From Solirubrobacter pauli (lineage in GTDB: Bacteria > Actinomycetota > Thermoleophilia > Solirubrobacterales > Solirubrobacteraceae), in the NCBI RefSeq assembly GCF_003633755.1, contig NZ_RBIL01000002.1:1-64000 (forward strand): a stretch of DNA of 64,000 bases, in the 5' to 3' direction. Both the position numbers and the translations under genes were made by a program. The notes below the pieces were generated by a model. It saw only the letters and a list, made by a program, of their open reading frames with translations. It did no database searches and was not told the DNA's origin. Shown here in pieces: positions 37,550-46,741 of the stretch. Position 1 is the stretch's first letter. Each line of letters begins with the position of its first letter.

Positions 37550-37595
37550 TTAGAGCGCTCTAATTTCGGAGCGTAATCGTTGGAGCGCTCCAACG
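37550..37595. promoter_or_regulatory. Two LacI-family operators of the inositol operon
   Basis: TTAGAGCGCTCTAA (37550-37563) and GTTGGAGCGCTCCAAC (37579-37594, one further pair outside) are perfect palindromes sharing the core GGAGCGCTCC or AGAGCGCTCT. Their centres are 30 bp apart, about three helical turns. They lie between the divergent iol operon and the LacI-family gene. The layout suits cooperative repression of both. Confidence 0.85.
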
Positions 37596-37616
37596 CAACC
37601 TGAGATACTCGCCGCG

Positions 37617-38624
37617 ATGACGAAGGGCTCGTACGTGACCATGGACGACGTCGCACGCGAGGCGGGGGTCTCCCGCGCGCTGGTGTCGCTGGTCATGCGC
37701 GACAGCGCGAAGGTCAGCGACGAGCGGCGCGCCCGGGTCCGGGACGCCGCCACGCGGCTGGGCTACCGGCCGAACGCGATCGCCCGCAACCTCGCCTCGC
37801 ACCGCACGCACACGGTCGGGATCCTCCTGAACGACCTGCACAACCCGTTCTTCGCGGAGATCGCCGAGGGGATCGAGGAGCGCGCCTCCGAGCTCGGCTA
37901 CCGGCTGTTGTTCATCACCGGCGGGCGGCGCAAGCAGCGTGAGCAGGCGATGCTCGAGGCGCTGCTCGAGTACCGCACCGACGGGCTCATCCTGGTCTCG
38001 CCGCACCTGCCCGGCCCGCAGATCGCCGCGGCCGTCGGCGGACTGCCGTGTGTGGTCACGGGTCGGCGGGTGCGGGCGTCGACGCTCGACTGCGTCCTCA
38101 GCGACGAGTCCGTCGGCGCGCACCTGGCCGTGGAGCACCTCGTCGCGCTGGGGCATTCGCGGATCGTCCACGTCGACGGTGGCGACGGCGCGGGCGCGGC
38201 GCCCCGGCGAGCGGGATACCTGCGCGCGATGGACGACGCGGGCCTCGGCCGTGCCGCCGCCGTCCTCCCGGGCGAGTTCACCGAGAGCGCCGGCGCGGAG
38301 GCCGCGACCCGCCTGCTGCGCGGGCGGCGCAAGCTCCCGACGGCGGTCATCGCCGCCAACGACCTCGTGGCCGTCGGCCTGATCGACCGCCTCGAGCAGG
38401 ACGGCCTCCGCGTCCCCGAGGACGTGTCCGTGATCGGGTACGACAACACGTTCGTCGCCGGCCTCGCGCACATCCAGCTGACCACGATCAACCAGCCCCG
38501 CCGCGAGATCGGCAACGAGGCCTTCGCGCTCCTGCTCGAACGCGCGGAGGGCCGGGCCGAGCGCGTCACGCGCGTGCACGAGCCGACGCTGGTGGTGCGC
38601 TCGACGACGGCGCCGCCGCCATGA
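37617..38624 (+). CDS. LacI-family repressor of inositol genes
   Basis: A 335-residue regulator with helix-turn-helix and hinge ([54 protein letters not shown]) and a sugar-binding core (about residues 62-335). It is divergent from the iol operon and next to two perfect palindromes with the CG-centred core usual for this family. Inositol or a derivative is the probable inducer. The stop overlaps the next gene by 4 bp. Confidence 0.93.
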   Translation: MTKGSYVTMDDVAREAGVSRALVSLVMRDSAKVSDERRARVRDAATRLGYRPNAIARNLASHRTHTVGILLNDLHNPFFAEIAEGIEERASELGYRLLFITGGRRKQREQAMLEALLEYRTDGLILVSPHLPGPQIAAAVGGLPCVVTGRRVRASTLDCVLSDESVGAHLAVEHLVALGHSRIVHVDGGDGAGAAPRRAGYLRAMDDAGLGRAAAVLPGEFTESAGAEAATRLLRGRRKLPTAVIAANDLVAVGLIDRLEQDGLRVPEDVSVIGYDNTFVAGLAHIQLTTINQPRREIGNEAFALLLERAEGRAERVTRVHEPTLVVRSTTAPPP

Positions 38625-39343
38625 GCCGCGCCGCGCGGGGCGGCGCGAGGAGCGCGCGGTGGCGGGGCGTGACGGGCGCGCGGTGGCGGGGCGTGACGGG
38701 CGCGCGGTGGCGGCGCGCGGCGGGCGCGCGGTGGCGGCGCGCGACGGGCGCGCGGTGGCGGGGCGCGGCGGGCGCGCGGTGGCGGCGCGCGACGAGCGCG
38801 CGGTGGCGGGGCGTGGGGCTGCGCGGCGCGGCCGCCGCGCTCGGCGGCGCGTGCCTCTTCGCGGCCGGGTGCGGTGGCGCCGCGTCGGTCGAGCCGTTGC
38901 CGGTCACCGTGCGGGCCGGCGGGCTCGCCGACGGGCGGGCGACCGCGGTCGCGACCGGCGACGGGCGCGTGCTGACCGTCGCGCACGTGCTGGACGGGGC
39001 GCGGTCGGTGCGGGTCGGTGGGCGGGACGCGCGGGTGGTGCGCGTGGACGCGCGGCGCGACGTGGCCGAGCTCGCCGTGCCCGGGCTGGTCGCCGAGCCG
39101 GTCCGGTTCGCGCGTGGGGGATGCACGGTGAGGGTGCAGCGGCTGCGCGGGGCCGTCTCCGCGCGGGTGCTGCGGCGGGTCACGGCGACGCTCGACGGTG
39201 CGCGCCGGCCCGCGCTCGAGCTCGACGCGCGCGTCGAGCCCGGCGACTCGGGTGCGCCGGTCGTCGACTCGGACGGGCGGCTCGTCGGGCTGGTCTTCGC
39301 GCGCGGCGACGACAGCGCGTGGGCCGTCGCCCTGGCGGGGTAG
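38621..39343 (+). CDS. Trypsin-like serine protease, probable lipoprotein, with repeat N terminus
   Basis: The protein has up to 240 residues. The C-terminal part is a trypsin-like fold with catalytic His in LTVAHVLDG, Asp in RRDVAELAV and Ser in [13 protein letters not shown]. It is preceded by a lipoprotein-like signal ([18 protein letters not shown]). From ATG 38621, which overlaps the LacI stop (ATGA), the first 64 residues carry seven octapeptide repeats of the type ARWRGVTG. The alternative start GTG 38813 would omit them and leave a normal signal peptide. The domain call is firm; the start is undecided. Confidence 0.75.
   Translation: MSRAARGGARSARWRGVTGARWRGVTGARWRRAAGARWRRATGARWRGAAGARWRRATSARWRGVGLRGAAAALGGACLFAAGCGGAASVEPLPVTVRAGGLADGRATAVATGDGRVLTVAHVLDGARSVRVGGRDARVVRVDARRDVAELAVPGLVAEPVRFARGGCTVRVQRLRGAVSARVLRRVTATLDGARRPALELDARVEPGDSGAPVVDSDGRLVGLVFARGDDSAWAVALAG
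38654..38821 (+). repeat. Seven 24-bp tandem repeats
   Basis: Seven units of 24 bp share GCGCGGTGGCGG followed by a variable half. In the protease frame they encode A-R-W-R-[GR]-[VA]-[TAG]-[GSL]. All six frames are open across much of the array. It could be coding, or a spacer between the LacI and protease genes. Confidence 0.9.
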
Positions 39344-39347
39344 CCGG

Positions 39348-39373
39348 CAAAGTTCAGGGTGCTGACCCGATTG
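39348..39373 (+). promoter_or_regulatory. Conserved upstream element of LLM gene (copy 1)
   Basis: CAAAGTTCAGGGTGC, four variable bases, CCGATTG; it ends 35 bp before ATG 39409. The same element at equal length occurs upstream of the paralogue at 60872-61891. Confidence 0.65.
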
Positions 39374-39408
39374 GCGACCGGGGGTGTGAGACGCCATCAT
39401 CGGCGCAG

Positions 39409-40254
39409 ATGACCGGCGTCGCCTTCACCCCGCTCGAGACCCGCGTCGGCACGCTCGTGCGGCTCGCCCAGCGGGCGGACGCGCTCGGCCTGGACCGCGT
39501 CCAGATCGCGGAGGCGGACGCCTACGACGCGCTGCTCGTGCTCGCCGACATCGCGTCGCGCACGTCGTCGATCGGCGTCGGGACGCTGTCCGCGCAGCCG
39601 CACTTCGCCTCGGCCGCCGTTCCGCTGCAACGCGGCTCGGGCGGTCGCCTGGCACTCGGGGCCGGCGCGTCGATCGCCACGCTGACGGCCCTGCGCGCGC
39701 AGCTCGGGCACGAGGTGCCGCTCAGCCTCGACGCCCACGCGCCCGAAGCGATCCGGATCGCGGGCGGGCTGGCCGACGAATGGGCGCCGACGCTCTGGCC
39801 GCGCACGCGCCTGGCCGAAGGCCGCGCCCTGCTCGGCCGCGACGAGCCGCGCGGGACGGCGCGGGCCGGCGGGAGTCCCACGCGCGTCGTGCCGGTCGTG
39901 CCCGTCGCGCTCGGGCCGAACATGGTCGTCGCGCGGCGGTGCGCGGCGTGGTGGCTGCGGACGTTCGCCCGGCGCGAGCCGCAGCGGCTGCGGGCGTTCG
40001 CGGGGCCGGTCGTGATCGAGTCGCTGCGGATGGCCGACCGGCTCCGCGCGCGGGAGCTGCCCGCGGTGGCGGAGCCGCTGGCGCGCGAGCTGACGCTGTT
40101 CGGGACCTACGACGACGCCCCCGCGCTGCTGGCGGCGTGGGCGGCCGCCGGCGCCGACCGGGTGCAGCTGCTGCTGCCGCCCGAGGAGTCGGAGGCGCAG
40201 CTCACCGAGCTCGTCGAGGTCGTGGCCGCTGCCCGGCTGGCGAGCACCTCATGA
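39409..40254 (+). CDS. LLM-class (F420-dependent type) oxidoreductase, shortened
   Basis: A 281-residue member of the luciferase-like monooxygenase superfamily starting GVAFTPLETRVGTLVRLAQRAD. Relative to the 339-residue paralogue at 60872, about 57 residues are missing between ALGAGAS and the APEAIRIAGGLADEWAPTLW segment. That region includes part of the barrel. The rest (ALGPNMVVARRCAAWWLRTFARREP, TLFGTYDDAPALLAAWAAAGADRVQLLLPP) is conserved. Activity may be altered. It overlaps the next gene by 4 bp. Confidence 0.82.
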   Translation: MTGVAFTPLETRVGTLVRLAQRADALGLDRVQIAEADAYDALLVLADIASRTSSIGVGTLSAQPHFASAAVPLQRGSGGRLALGAGASIATLTALRAQLGHEVPLSLDAHAPEAIRIAGGLADEWAPTLWPRTRLAEGRALLGRDEPRGTARAGGSPTRVVPVVPVALGPNMVVARRCAAWWLRTFARREPQRLRAFAGPVVIESLRMADRLRARELPAVAEPLARELTLFGTYDDAPALLAAWAAAGADRVQLLLPPEESEAQLTELVEVVAAARLASTS

Positions 40255-40952
40255 TCACGATCGCCGCCCGGTACAACGGACCGCCCGGCTCGGGCAACGG
40301 TGGCTATGTATGCGGGGTCGTCGCTGAGGCGATCGGATCCAGCGCGACGGTCCGGCTGTCCGCGCCGCCGCCGCTCGACACGCCGCTCAGCCGCACGGCC
40401 GACGACCACGGCGTCCGCCTGCACGACGGTGCCGCGACCATCGCCGAAGGCCGCGCCGGCCGGCCGTCGATCACGGCGCCCGCGGCCCCGACCCTGCGCG
40501 CGGCCGCGCTCGCCGAGGAGCGCTACGCCGGCCTGGACCCGGCGCGGCACCCGTTCCCGAGCTGCTTCGTGTGCGGCCCGCTCCGGCCGGACGGGCTGCG
40601 CCTGTTCCCAGGCCCGGTCGACGGCGACGGCACGCTGGCGTGCGTCTGGCGCCCGGGCGCGGACCTCGCGCACGACGGCGTCGTCGACCCGCGCTTCGTC
40701 TGGGCCGCGCTCGACTGCCCGTCGGGCTTCGCCTGCATGCCGCCCGGCTCGCAGACCGTCCTGGCGACGATGACGGCGACCCTCCACGCGCCCGTCGAGC
40801 CGGAGCGCGAGTACGTCGTCAGCGCCTGGCCGATCGCCTCCGAGGGACGCAAGCACCGCGGCGGCGCGTCGATCACCGACCCCGACGGCCGCCCGGTCGC
40901 GCTTGCCGAGGCGCTATGGATCACGCTGCGTCCCTCCGTCAACGGCGGATAA
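40251..40952 (+). CDS. Hotdog-fold (thioesterase-like) protein
   Basis: A 233-residue soluble protein resembling thioesterase-superfamily proteins with a C-x-x-C segment (FPSCFVCGPLRPDGLRLFPG). A hotdog-like half follows: VDPRFVWAALDCPSGFACMP, VLATMTATLHAPVEPEREYVVSAW. It is co-translated with the LLM gene (ATGA at 40251-40254). The substrate is unknown. Confidence 0.7.
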   Translation: MITIAARYNGPPGSGNGGYVCGVVAEAIGSSATVRLSAPPPLDTPLSRTADDHGVRLHDGAATIAEGRAGRPSITAPAAPTLRAAALAEERYAGLDPARHPFPSCFVCGPLRPDGLRLFPGPVDGDGTLACVWRPGADLAHDGVVDPRFVWAALDCPSGFACMPPGSQTVLATMTATLHAPVEPEREYVVSAWPIASEGRKHRGGASITDPDGRPVALAEALWITLRPSVNGG

Positions 40953-41029
40953 GGATCCCGTCGACCTTGATGAGCGCTTGAGGCTTTGGGTCAGGGAGCC
41001 TTGAGCTTCGGGCATCAGCCTCACGATCC

Positions 41030-41512
41030 ATGAACAGGAACCGGCGGCGCCAGTGCCCGTCGCGGCACACCTACGACTTCGAGCTCCGCCGCCGGCACCA
41101 CTGCCCGCCGCTGCCCGACGACCGCGCCAAGCGCGTCGTCCGCCGCGTGTACGAGGACGCGCTGTCGCGCCGAAGGCTCGACGTGCTGGCCGACATCGTC
41201 GCGCCCGACTTCGTCGGCTACGACTCGGCCGGGGCGATGATGGACCGCGACGGCTACCTCTCCGCCATCGCGATGCTCCACAACGGGTTCGCGGTGCTCG
41301 ACGTGACGGTCGAGGAGCAGATCGCGGAGGGTGACCGCGTGACCACCCGCTGGACCGCGATCGCGACGCACACCGGCTCGTTCGCCGGCGTGGCGCCCAC
41401 GTGGCGCGAGGTGATGATGGCCGGCACGGACATCCACCGGGTCGACGGCCACCGGATCGTCGAGCTGTGGGAGCAGGTCGACTTCGCCGGCGTTCTCGCC
41501 CAGCTGCTCTAG
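41030..41512 (+). CDS. SnoaL-like (ester cyclase/NTF2 fold) protein
   Basis: The 160-residue protein has the SnoaL-type pattern from about residue 33: RVVRRVYEDALSRRRLDVLADIVAPDFVGYDSA, then VTVEEQIAEGDRVTTRWTAIATHTGSFAGVAPTWREVMMAG, then HRIVELWEQVD. The first 30 residues are Arg/His-rich and unlike the family, so a later start is possible. Members isomerise or cyclise polyketide-like substrates or just bind ligands. Confidence 0.82.
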   Translation: MNRNRRRQCPSRHTYDFELRRRHHCPPLPDDRAKRVVRRVYEDALSRRRLDVLADIVAPDFVGYDSAGAMMDRDGYLSAIAMLHNGFAVLDVTVEEQIAEGDRVTTRWTAIATHTGSFAGVAPTWREVMMAGTDIHRVDGHRIVELWEQVDFAGVLAQLL

Positions 41513-41542
41513 CACCGACCGCGAGCGGGTAGACGCGCGGCG

Positions 41543-42049
41543 ATGGATCAGCCCAAGCGCCCCGGCCCGAACGCGCGCGTCGTCGGGCGCGGACGCATGC
41601 TGGCCCTCCCGATCTGGCTCTACCTGCTGCTGATAGGCGTCGCGGTCGTGTACTTCGGCGGCTTCAGCGGCTCCCTCCTCATCGGCATCCCGTTCACGCT
41701 GCTCGCGCTCTTCGGGCTGACGTCGATCGCCCGCTCCCGCGTCTGGGTCGACGGTCCGCTGCTCTACTCGCGCAACGCCTTCGGCTACCGCCCGCCGATG
41801 CGCCTGGACGAGCTCGGCAGTGCCGCGCTGACCAGCTTCGGCCGGAACCGGGGCCGCCAGCTGCTCCTGACGACGCGCGACGGCACGCACCTGCACCTCG
41901 ACGCCACCAACCTGCGCCTGAAGCCGCTGTACGGCGAGCTCGCGCGGTTCATCCCGGAAGGGTCGAGCGTCGCGAACCCGTTGCTCCACAAGCGCATGTC
42001 CGCGCAGCGGCCGGCGGTCGCGGTCGACGCACCGCGCTGGCCGATGTGA
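41543..42049 (+). CDS. Membrane protein with PH-like domain
   Basis: The 168-residue protein has two adjacent hydrophobic segments (about residues 19-42 and 45-63). A beta-rich PH-like part follows (VWVDGPLLYSRNAFGYRPPMRLDELGSAAL, LLLTTRDGTHLHLDA). This layout is common in small actinobacterial membrane proteins of unknown role. It is convergent with the LysR gene. Confidence 0.65.
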   Translation: MDQPKRPGPNARVVGRGRMLALPIWLYLLLIGVAVVYFGGFSGSLLIGIPFTLLALFGLTSIARSRVWVDGPLLYSRNAFGYRPPMRLDELGSAALTSFGRNRGRQLLLTTRDGTHLHLDATNLRLKPLYGELARFIPEGSSVANPLLHKRMSAQRPAVAVDAPRWPM

Positions 42050-42052
42050 CGC

Positions 42053-42964
42053 TCAGACGGGCTGCGCGGTCGCGCCGATCCGCTCGGCCGCGAGCGCGAC
42101 GAACGCGGCCACGTCGGGGCTCGGGTCGTCCGCGCGCCAGGCGACGGCCAGCTCGCCCTCCAGCGGTGGGTCGAGCGGCCGCGTGGCGACGCCCGGCACG
42201 TGCAGGAACCGCATCCGCGACGCGTACGCCAGCGTGAAGCCGAGCCCGGCCGCGACGGCGGTGACCATCATCTCCTCGTCCGGTCGCAGGGCGGCGACGT
42301 GGCGCGCGCCCTCGGTGGCGTCGCCCCAGATCGCCGCCAGCCCGCGCTCCCAGCTGCCCGGTCCGCGCGCCCGGTCGGACCACACCATCGGCTCCTCGCG
42401 GAGCGCCGCGCGCGGCACCTGATCCAGCGCCGCCAGCGCGTGGTCGGACGGCAGCACGACCACCATCGGCTCGCGCAGGAGCGGGCGGAAGGCGATGCCG
42501 TCGGCGTCGTGGAGCGGCGGCCGCAGGAACGCCACGTCGATCGTGCGGCGCAGCAGCCGCTCGACGCTGCCGCCGGTGGCCGCGCGCGACACCTCGACGG
42601 CGCTGCCGGTGCGCGCCTCGAACACCGCGATCACGTCCGGCGCGACGGCCACGTTGCCGCACGTGCCGAGCCCGACGCGCAGGCCGTCGCCGCTGCCGTG
42701 CGCGGCGCGCCGGGCGGCGGTGACGCCCTCGTCCAGCGCGGCCAGCGCCCGCCGCGCGGGGTCGAGCAGCGCCTCGCCCGCGGGCGTGAGCGCGACCCGT
42801 CGCGTCGTGCGGTCGAAGAGCCGGGCGCCGACGAGGCGCTCGAGCTGCGCGATCTGCCGGGTCAGCGCGGGCTGCGTGACCGACAGCCCGGCGGCCGCGC
42901 GGCTGAAGCTCAGCTCGTCGGCGACGGCGACGAACGGGGCGAGCAGCCGCGGATCGACATTCAT
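42053..42964 (-). CDS. LysR-family transcriptional regulator
   Basis: The 303-residue protein has an N-terminal helix-turn-helix (FSRAAAGLSVTQPALTRQIAQLERLVGARLF) and an effector domain. It is divergent from the MFS gene at 43037 with 72 bp between them, so it probably controls that exporter. Confidence 0.92.
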   Translation of the reverse strand: MNVDPRLLAPFVAVADELSFSRAAAGLSVTQPALTRQIAQLERLVGARLFDRTTRRVALTPAGEALLDPARRALAALDEGVTAARRAAHGSGDGLRVGLGTCGNVAVAPDVIAVFEARTGSAVEVSRAATGGSVERLLRRTIDVAFLRPPLHDADGIAFRPLLREPMVVVLPSDHALAALDQVPRAALREEPMVWSDRARGPGSWERGLAAIWGDATEGARHVAALRPDEEMMVTAVAAGLGFTLAYASRMRFLHVPGVATRPLDPPLEGELAVAWRADDPSPDVAAFVALAAERIGATAQPV

Positions 42965-43036
42965 GACGGCAGAGCATAGATCCGCGCGCATCGGCATTTC
43001 CCTTCGCGTGCGGTGGACGGGAGCCTCGGTCACACG

Positions 43037-44416
43037 ATGCACGCTCGTTCCCTCGCCGCCGCTTCGCTCGGCTTCTTCCTCGTCGTCCTCGACTCCACCG
43101 TCGTCAACGTCGCGCTGCCCGCGCTGGGCGCCGATCTCGGCGGCCGCCTCGACGGCCTGCAGTGGGCCGTCGACGCGTACCTCGTCGCGTTCGCGGCGCT
43201 GCTGCTCTCGGCCGGCGCGCTGGCGGACCGGTTCGGCGCCCGCCGGTGCTTCGCCGCCGGGCTCGGCGCGTTCGCGGCCGCCTCGCTGCTGTGCGGCGTC
43301 GCGCCGTCGCTGCCCGTGCTGCTGGCGGCGCGCGTCGCGCAGGGCGTGGCCGCGGCGCTGCTCCTGCCCGCGTCGCTCGCGCTCGTCCGCCAGACCTACG
43401 AGGACCCCACGCGGCGCACCCGGGCGATCGGCACGTTCATCGCGCTCGGCGGCGTCGCCGCGGCCCTCGGGCCGGTCGTCGGCGGGGTGCTCACCGACGC
43501 GGTCGGCTGGCGCGCGATCTTCCTCGTCAACGTCCCCGCCGGACTGCTCGCGCTGGGGCTGCTGCGAGCGGTCGCGCCGTCCGTCCCGCGGCCGGCCGCG
43601 CTCGACGTGCCCGGCCAGCTCGCCGCCGTGGTGGCCGTCGCGGCGCTCGTCTTCGGGACGATCGAGGGCGGCCGCCGCGGCTTCGGCCACGCCCTGCCCG
43701 TGGCCGGGCTGGCGCTCGCCGCGCTCGCGACCGCCGCGTTCTTCGCACGTGAGCGCCGCGCGCCCGCGCCGCTGCTCCCGCTCGACCTGCTGGCCGACCC
43801 GCGCGTGCACAGCCCGGCCTTCACCGGCCTGGTGGTCAACGTCTCGATGTACGGGCTGATGTTCGTGCTCGGCCTGCTGTTCCAGCGCACGTTCGGCCTG
43901 CGCCCGGCGGCCGCCGGGCTGGCGATGCTCCCGATGACGGGCCTGGTCGCGGTCGCCAACGTCGCGTCCGGCCGCCTCACCGCCCGCTACGGCCCGCGCC
44001 GTCCGCTGCTCGGCGGCCACGCCGTCGCCGCCGCGGCGCTGCTGCCGCTGCTCGTCGTGGACGCCGACACGCCGCTCGCGCTGATCGCCCTGCTGCTCGT
44101 CCCGATCGGCGTCGGCGGCGCCGTGATGATCCCGGCGATGACGACCGCGCTGCTCGACGCCGTGCCGGCCGAGCGCGCCGGCCTCGCGGCGGGCCTGCTC
44201 AACGCCAGCCGACAGCTCGGCGGCGCGCTCGGCGTCGCCGCGTTCGGCGCCCTGATGCACGACGACATCGTCGCCGGGCTGCACGCGGCGGCCGCCATCT
44301 CCGCGGTGCTCCTGGTCGCTTCGGCTGGACTTACCGTCAAGTCGGCCCGGTGCGCGGCCGATGACCGTGGCTGCCCGCTGTCCCCAACCCCGGTGCCCTT
44401 GCCGTCACGTCTATGA
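43037..44416 (+). CDS. MFS drug exporter, DHA2 family
   Basis: The 459-residue protein from ATG 43037 (an earlier GTG 43013 is possible) has about 14 hydrophobic segments. [17 protein letters not shown] and [13 protein letters not shown] are the family motifs, and [15 protein letters not shown] is the exporter motif C. It overlaps the chemoreceptor gene by 4 bp (44413-44416), an unusual pairing. Confidence 0.9.
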   Translation: MHARSLAAASLGFFLVVLDSTVVNVALPALGADLGGRLDGLQWAVDAYLVAFAALLLSAGALADRFGARRCFAAGLGAFAAASLLCGVAPSLPVLLAARVAQGVAAALLLPASLALVRQTYEDPTRRTRAIGTFIALGGVAAALGPVVGGVLTDAVGWRAIFLVNVPAGLLALGLLRAVAPSVPRPAALDVPGQLAAVVAVAALVFGTIEGGRRGFGHALPVAGLALAALATAAFFARERRAPAPLLPLDLLADPRVHSPAFTGLVVNVSMYGLMFVLGLLFQRTFGLRPAAAGLAMLPMTGLVAVANVASGRLTARYGPRRPLLGGHAVAAAALLPLLVVDADTPLALIALLLVPIGVGGAVMIPAMTTALLDAVPAERAGLAAGLLNASRQLGGALGVAAFGALMHDDIVAGLHAAAAISAVLLVASAGLTVKSARCAADDRGCPLSPTPVPLPSRL

Positions 44417-46620
44417 GCCTTCCCGCAGTCAAGTCCGTTCGCAGTCGCATGTTGCTGGTCCTGTTGCCGCTCACCGCGGTCGCGGTGACCGTGTTGACCC
44501 TGCTGGCGATCTCGAGCGCGACGAGCGCCGAGAAGGCCTCGCGGTTCGACCAGATGGAGGAGGCGGCCCGCGCCGGGGCCAACGACTTCGACGCTCAGGT
44601 GCGCGAGAACCAGGCGCTCGGTCGTTCGCTGGCCACGCTCATCGAAGGCCTCGGCCCGGGCGCCACGCGCGCCGAGGTCAGCGCGGTCGTCAAGCGCTTC
44701 CTCGACCGCAACCCGCAGATCATCGGCTCCTACGTCGGGTTCGACGCGGACAAGTTCGACGGCGCCGACGCCGCCCACCAGGGCACCGCCGGAGCCGACG
44801 ACAAGGGCCGCTTCCTCCCGTACTGGAACCGGCTCACCGGCAAGGTCGTGCTCGACCCGCTCGTCGACATGGAGACCAGCGACTACTGGAACCAGCCCAA
44901 GGAGACCGGCAAGGACTCGGTGATCGAGCCGTACCTGTACGAGGGCGCCCTGCTCACGAGCTACACGACGCCGGTCGAGCGCGACGGCGGGTTCGTCGGC
45001 ATCGGCGGCGTCGACGTCTCGTTGGCCTCGCTCGACGGGCAGATCGGCCAGAAGCGCATCCTCGACTCCGGCTACGGCCTGCTGGTCAGCCAGAGCGGGA
45101 TCTTCGTCGCCGCGCCCGACAAGAAGCTGATCGGGACCAAGACCCTCGACGACCTCGCCAAGAGCAAGCGCAACCCCGACCTCGAGACCGCCGCGAAGGC
45201 GATCGCCGCCGGCAAGGCCGGCCAGCTCGAGACCACCGACCCGTTCACCGGCAAGGCGATCGTGCTCAGCTGGGCGCCGGTCTCCACCGGCCACTGGGGC
45301 TTCCTGACCGCGGTCCCGCTCGACGAGGTGCTCGCCTCCGCGCACGACCTGCGGACGACGCTGCTGATCGCCGGCCTGCTGCTGCTGATCGTCACGGCGA
45401 TCGGGATCGCCGTGTTCGCCACCCGCTTCGCGAAGCCGATCACGCGCCTGACCGGCGCCGCCGAGCGGCTCGCCGAGGGGGACGCCGACGTCGCGATCGA
45501 ACGCCGTGGCCAGGACGAGCTCGCGCGCCTCGCCGGCGCCTTCGAGGCCTCCGTCGCCTACCAGCGCGAGATGGCCGCGCACGCCGACCGGATCGCCCAG
45601 GGCGACCTCACCACCGACATCGAGCCCAAGTCCGACCGCGACGTCCTCGGCATCGCCGTCCGCGACATGCGCCGCCGCCTGGCGGAGCTGGTCGGGGCCG
45701 TCGACGAGTCCTCGCGCACGCTGAGCGCCGCCTCCCAGGAGATGGCGAGCACGTCGGAGGAGACCGGCCGTGCGGTCGGCGAGATCGCGAGCGCGGTCAG
45801 CGACGTCGCTCAGGGCGCTGAGCGCCAGGTCCGCTCGATCGAGCAGGCGCGCATCGCGACGGCCGAGGTCGGCGAGGCGACGCACGCCAGCGCCCGTTCG
45901 GCCGAGGAGACCGCGGCCGCGGCCGCCGACGCCCGCCGGATCGCCGTCGAGGGTCAGCGCGCGGTCGCCGACGCCACCGAGGCGATGCGCCAGGTGCGCA
46001 CGTCGTCGGACGAGCTCACGGTCCAGATCCGCGCGCTCGCCGACAAGAGCGAGCAGATCGGCGGCTTCGTGGAGACGATCACGTCGATCGCCGGCCAGAC
46101 CAACCTGCTGGCGCTCAACGCGGCGATCGAGGCGGCGCGGGCGGGCGAGCAGGGCAAGGGCTTCGCCGTCGTCGCCGAGGAGGTGCGCAAGCTCGCCGAG
46201 GAGTGCCAGGTGGCCGCGCAGACGATCGGCTCGCTCGTGCACGAGATCCAGGACGAGACCGGCGCCGCCGTGCGCGTCGTCGAGGAGGGGGCCGCCCGCA
46301 CCGATCGCGGCGCGGAGACGGTCGAGCAGGCGCGCGACGCGTTCGAGCGGATCGGCGCCGCCGTGGAGGACATGAGCGGCCGCGTCGACTCGATCGCCGC
46401 CGCCGTCGAGCAGATCGCGGCCAGCGCGCAGCGCGTGCACACCGACATCGACGAGGTGGCCGGCGTCGCCGAGGAGTCCAGCGCGTCTTCCGAGGAGGTG
46501 TCGGCGTCGACCCAGCAGACGAGCGCCTCGGCGCAGGAGATCGCGGCGTCCGCGCAGCAGCTCGCCGGCACGGCCGTCTCGCTCCAGCAGCTGGTCTCGA
46601 AGTTCAAGGTGACCGCATAG
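44413..46620 (+). CDS. Methyl-accepting chemotaxis protein
   Basis: A 735-residue chemoreceptor. TM1 is about residues 14-35. A periplasmic double-Cache-type domain (about 40-305) follows, with [21 protein letters not shown] and [16 protein letters not shown]2 is about 313-336, then HAMP ([20 protein letters not shown]) and a long signalling helix whose hairpin tip is [26 protein letters not shown] ([19 protein letters not shown]). Cache domains bind small metabolites. No che or flagellar genes are in the window. Confidence 0.93.
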   Translation: MSLPAVKSVRSRMLLVLLPLTAVAVTVLTLLAISSATSAEKASRFDQMEEAARAGANDFDAQVRENQALGRSLATLIEGLGPGATRAEVSAVVKRFLDRNPQIIGSYVGFDADKFDGADAAHQGTAGADDKGRFLPYWNRLTGKVVLDPLVDMETSDYWNQPKETGKDSVIEPYLYEGALLTSYTTPVERDGGFVGIGGVDVSLASLDGQIGQKRILDSGYGLLVSQSGIFVAAPDKKLIGTKTLDDLAKSKRNPDLETAAKAIAAGKAGQLETTDPFTGKAIVLSWAPVSTGHWGFLTAVPLDEVLASAHDLRTTLLIAGLLLLIVTAIGIAVFATRFAKPITRLTGAAERLAEGDADVAIERRGQDELARLAGAFEASVAYQREMAAHADRIAQGDLTTDIEPKSDRDVLGIAVRDMRRRLAELVGAVDESSRTLSAASQEMASTSEETGRAVGEIASAVSDVAQGAERQVRSIEQARIATAEVGEATHASARSAEETAAAAADARRIAVEGQRAVADATEAMRQVRTSSDELTVQIRALADKSEQIGGFVETITSIAGQTNLLALNAAIEAARAGEQGKGFAVVAEEVRKLAEECQVAAQTIGSLVHEIQDETGAAVRVVEEGAARTDRGAETVEQARDAFERIGAAVEDMSGRVDSIAAAVEQIAASAQRVHTDIDEVAGVAEESSASSEEVSASTQQTSASAQEIAASAQQLAGTAVSLQQLVSKFKVTA

Positions 46621-46741
46621 ACCGGCCCGCGATCTGACCCGACCGGAGCGGAACGTTCGACTATTTGTCCGAAACTGGTCACAAGAAAGGGGATGCCGCG
46701 CTACTTAAGCTCCCGACGGCCGTCGGCTGACTGGACTTCCC

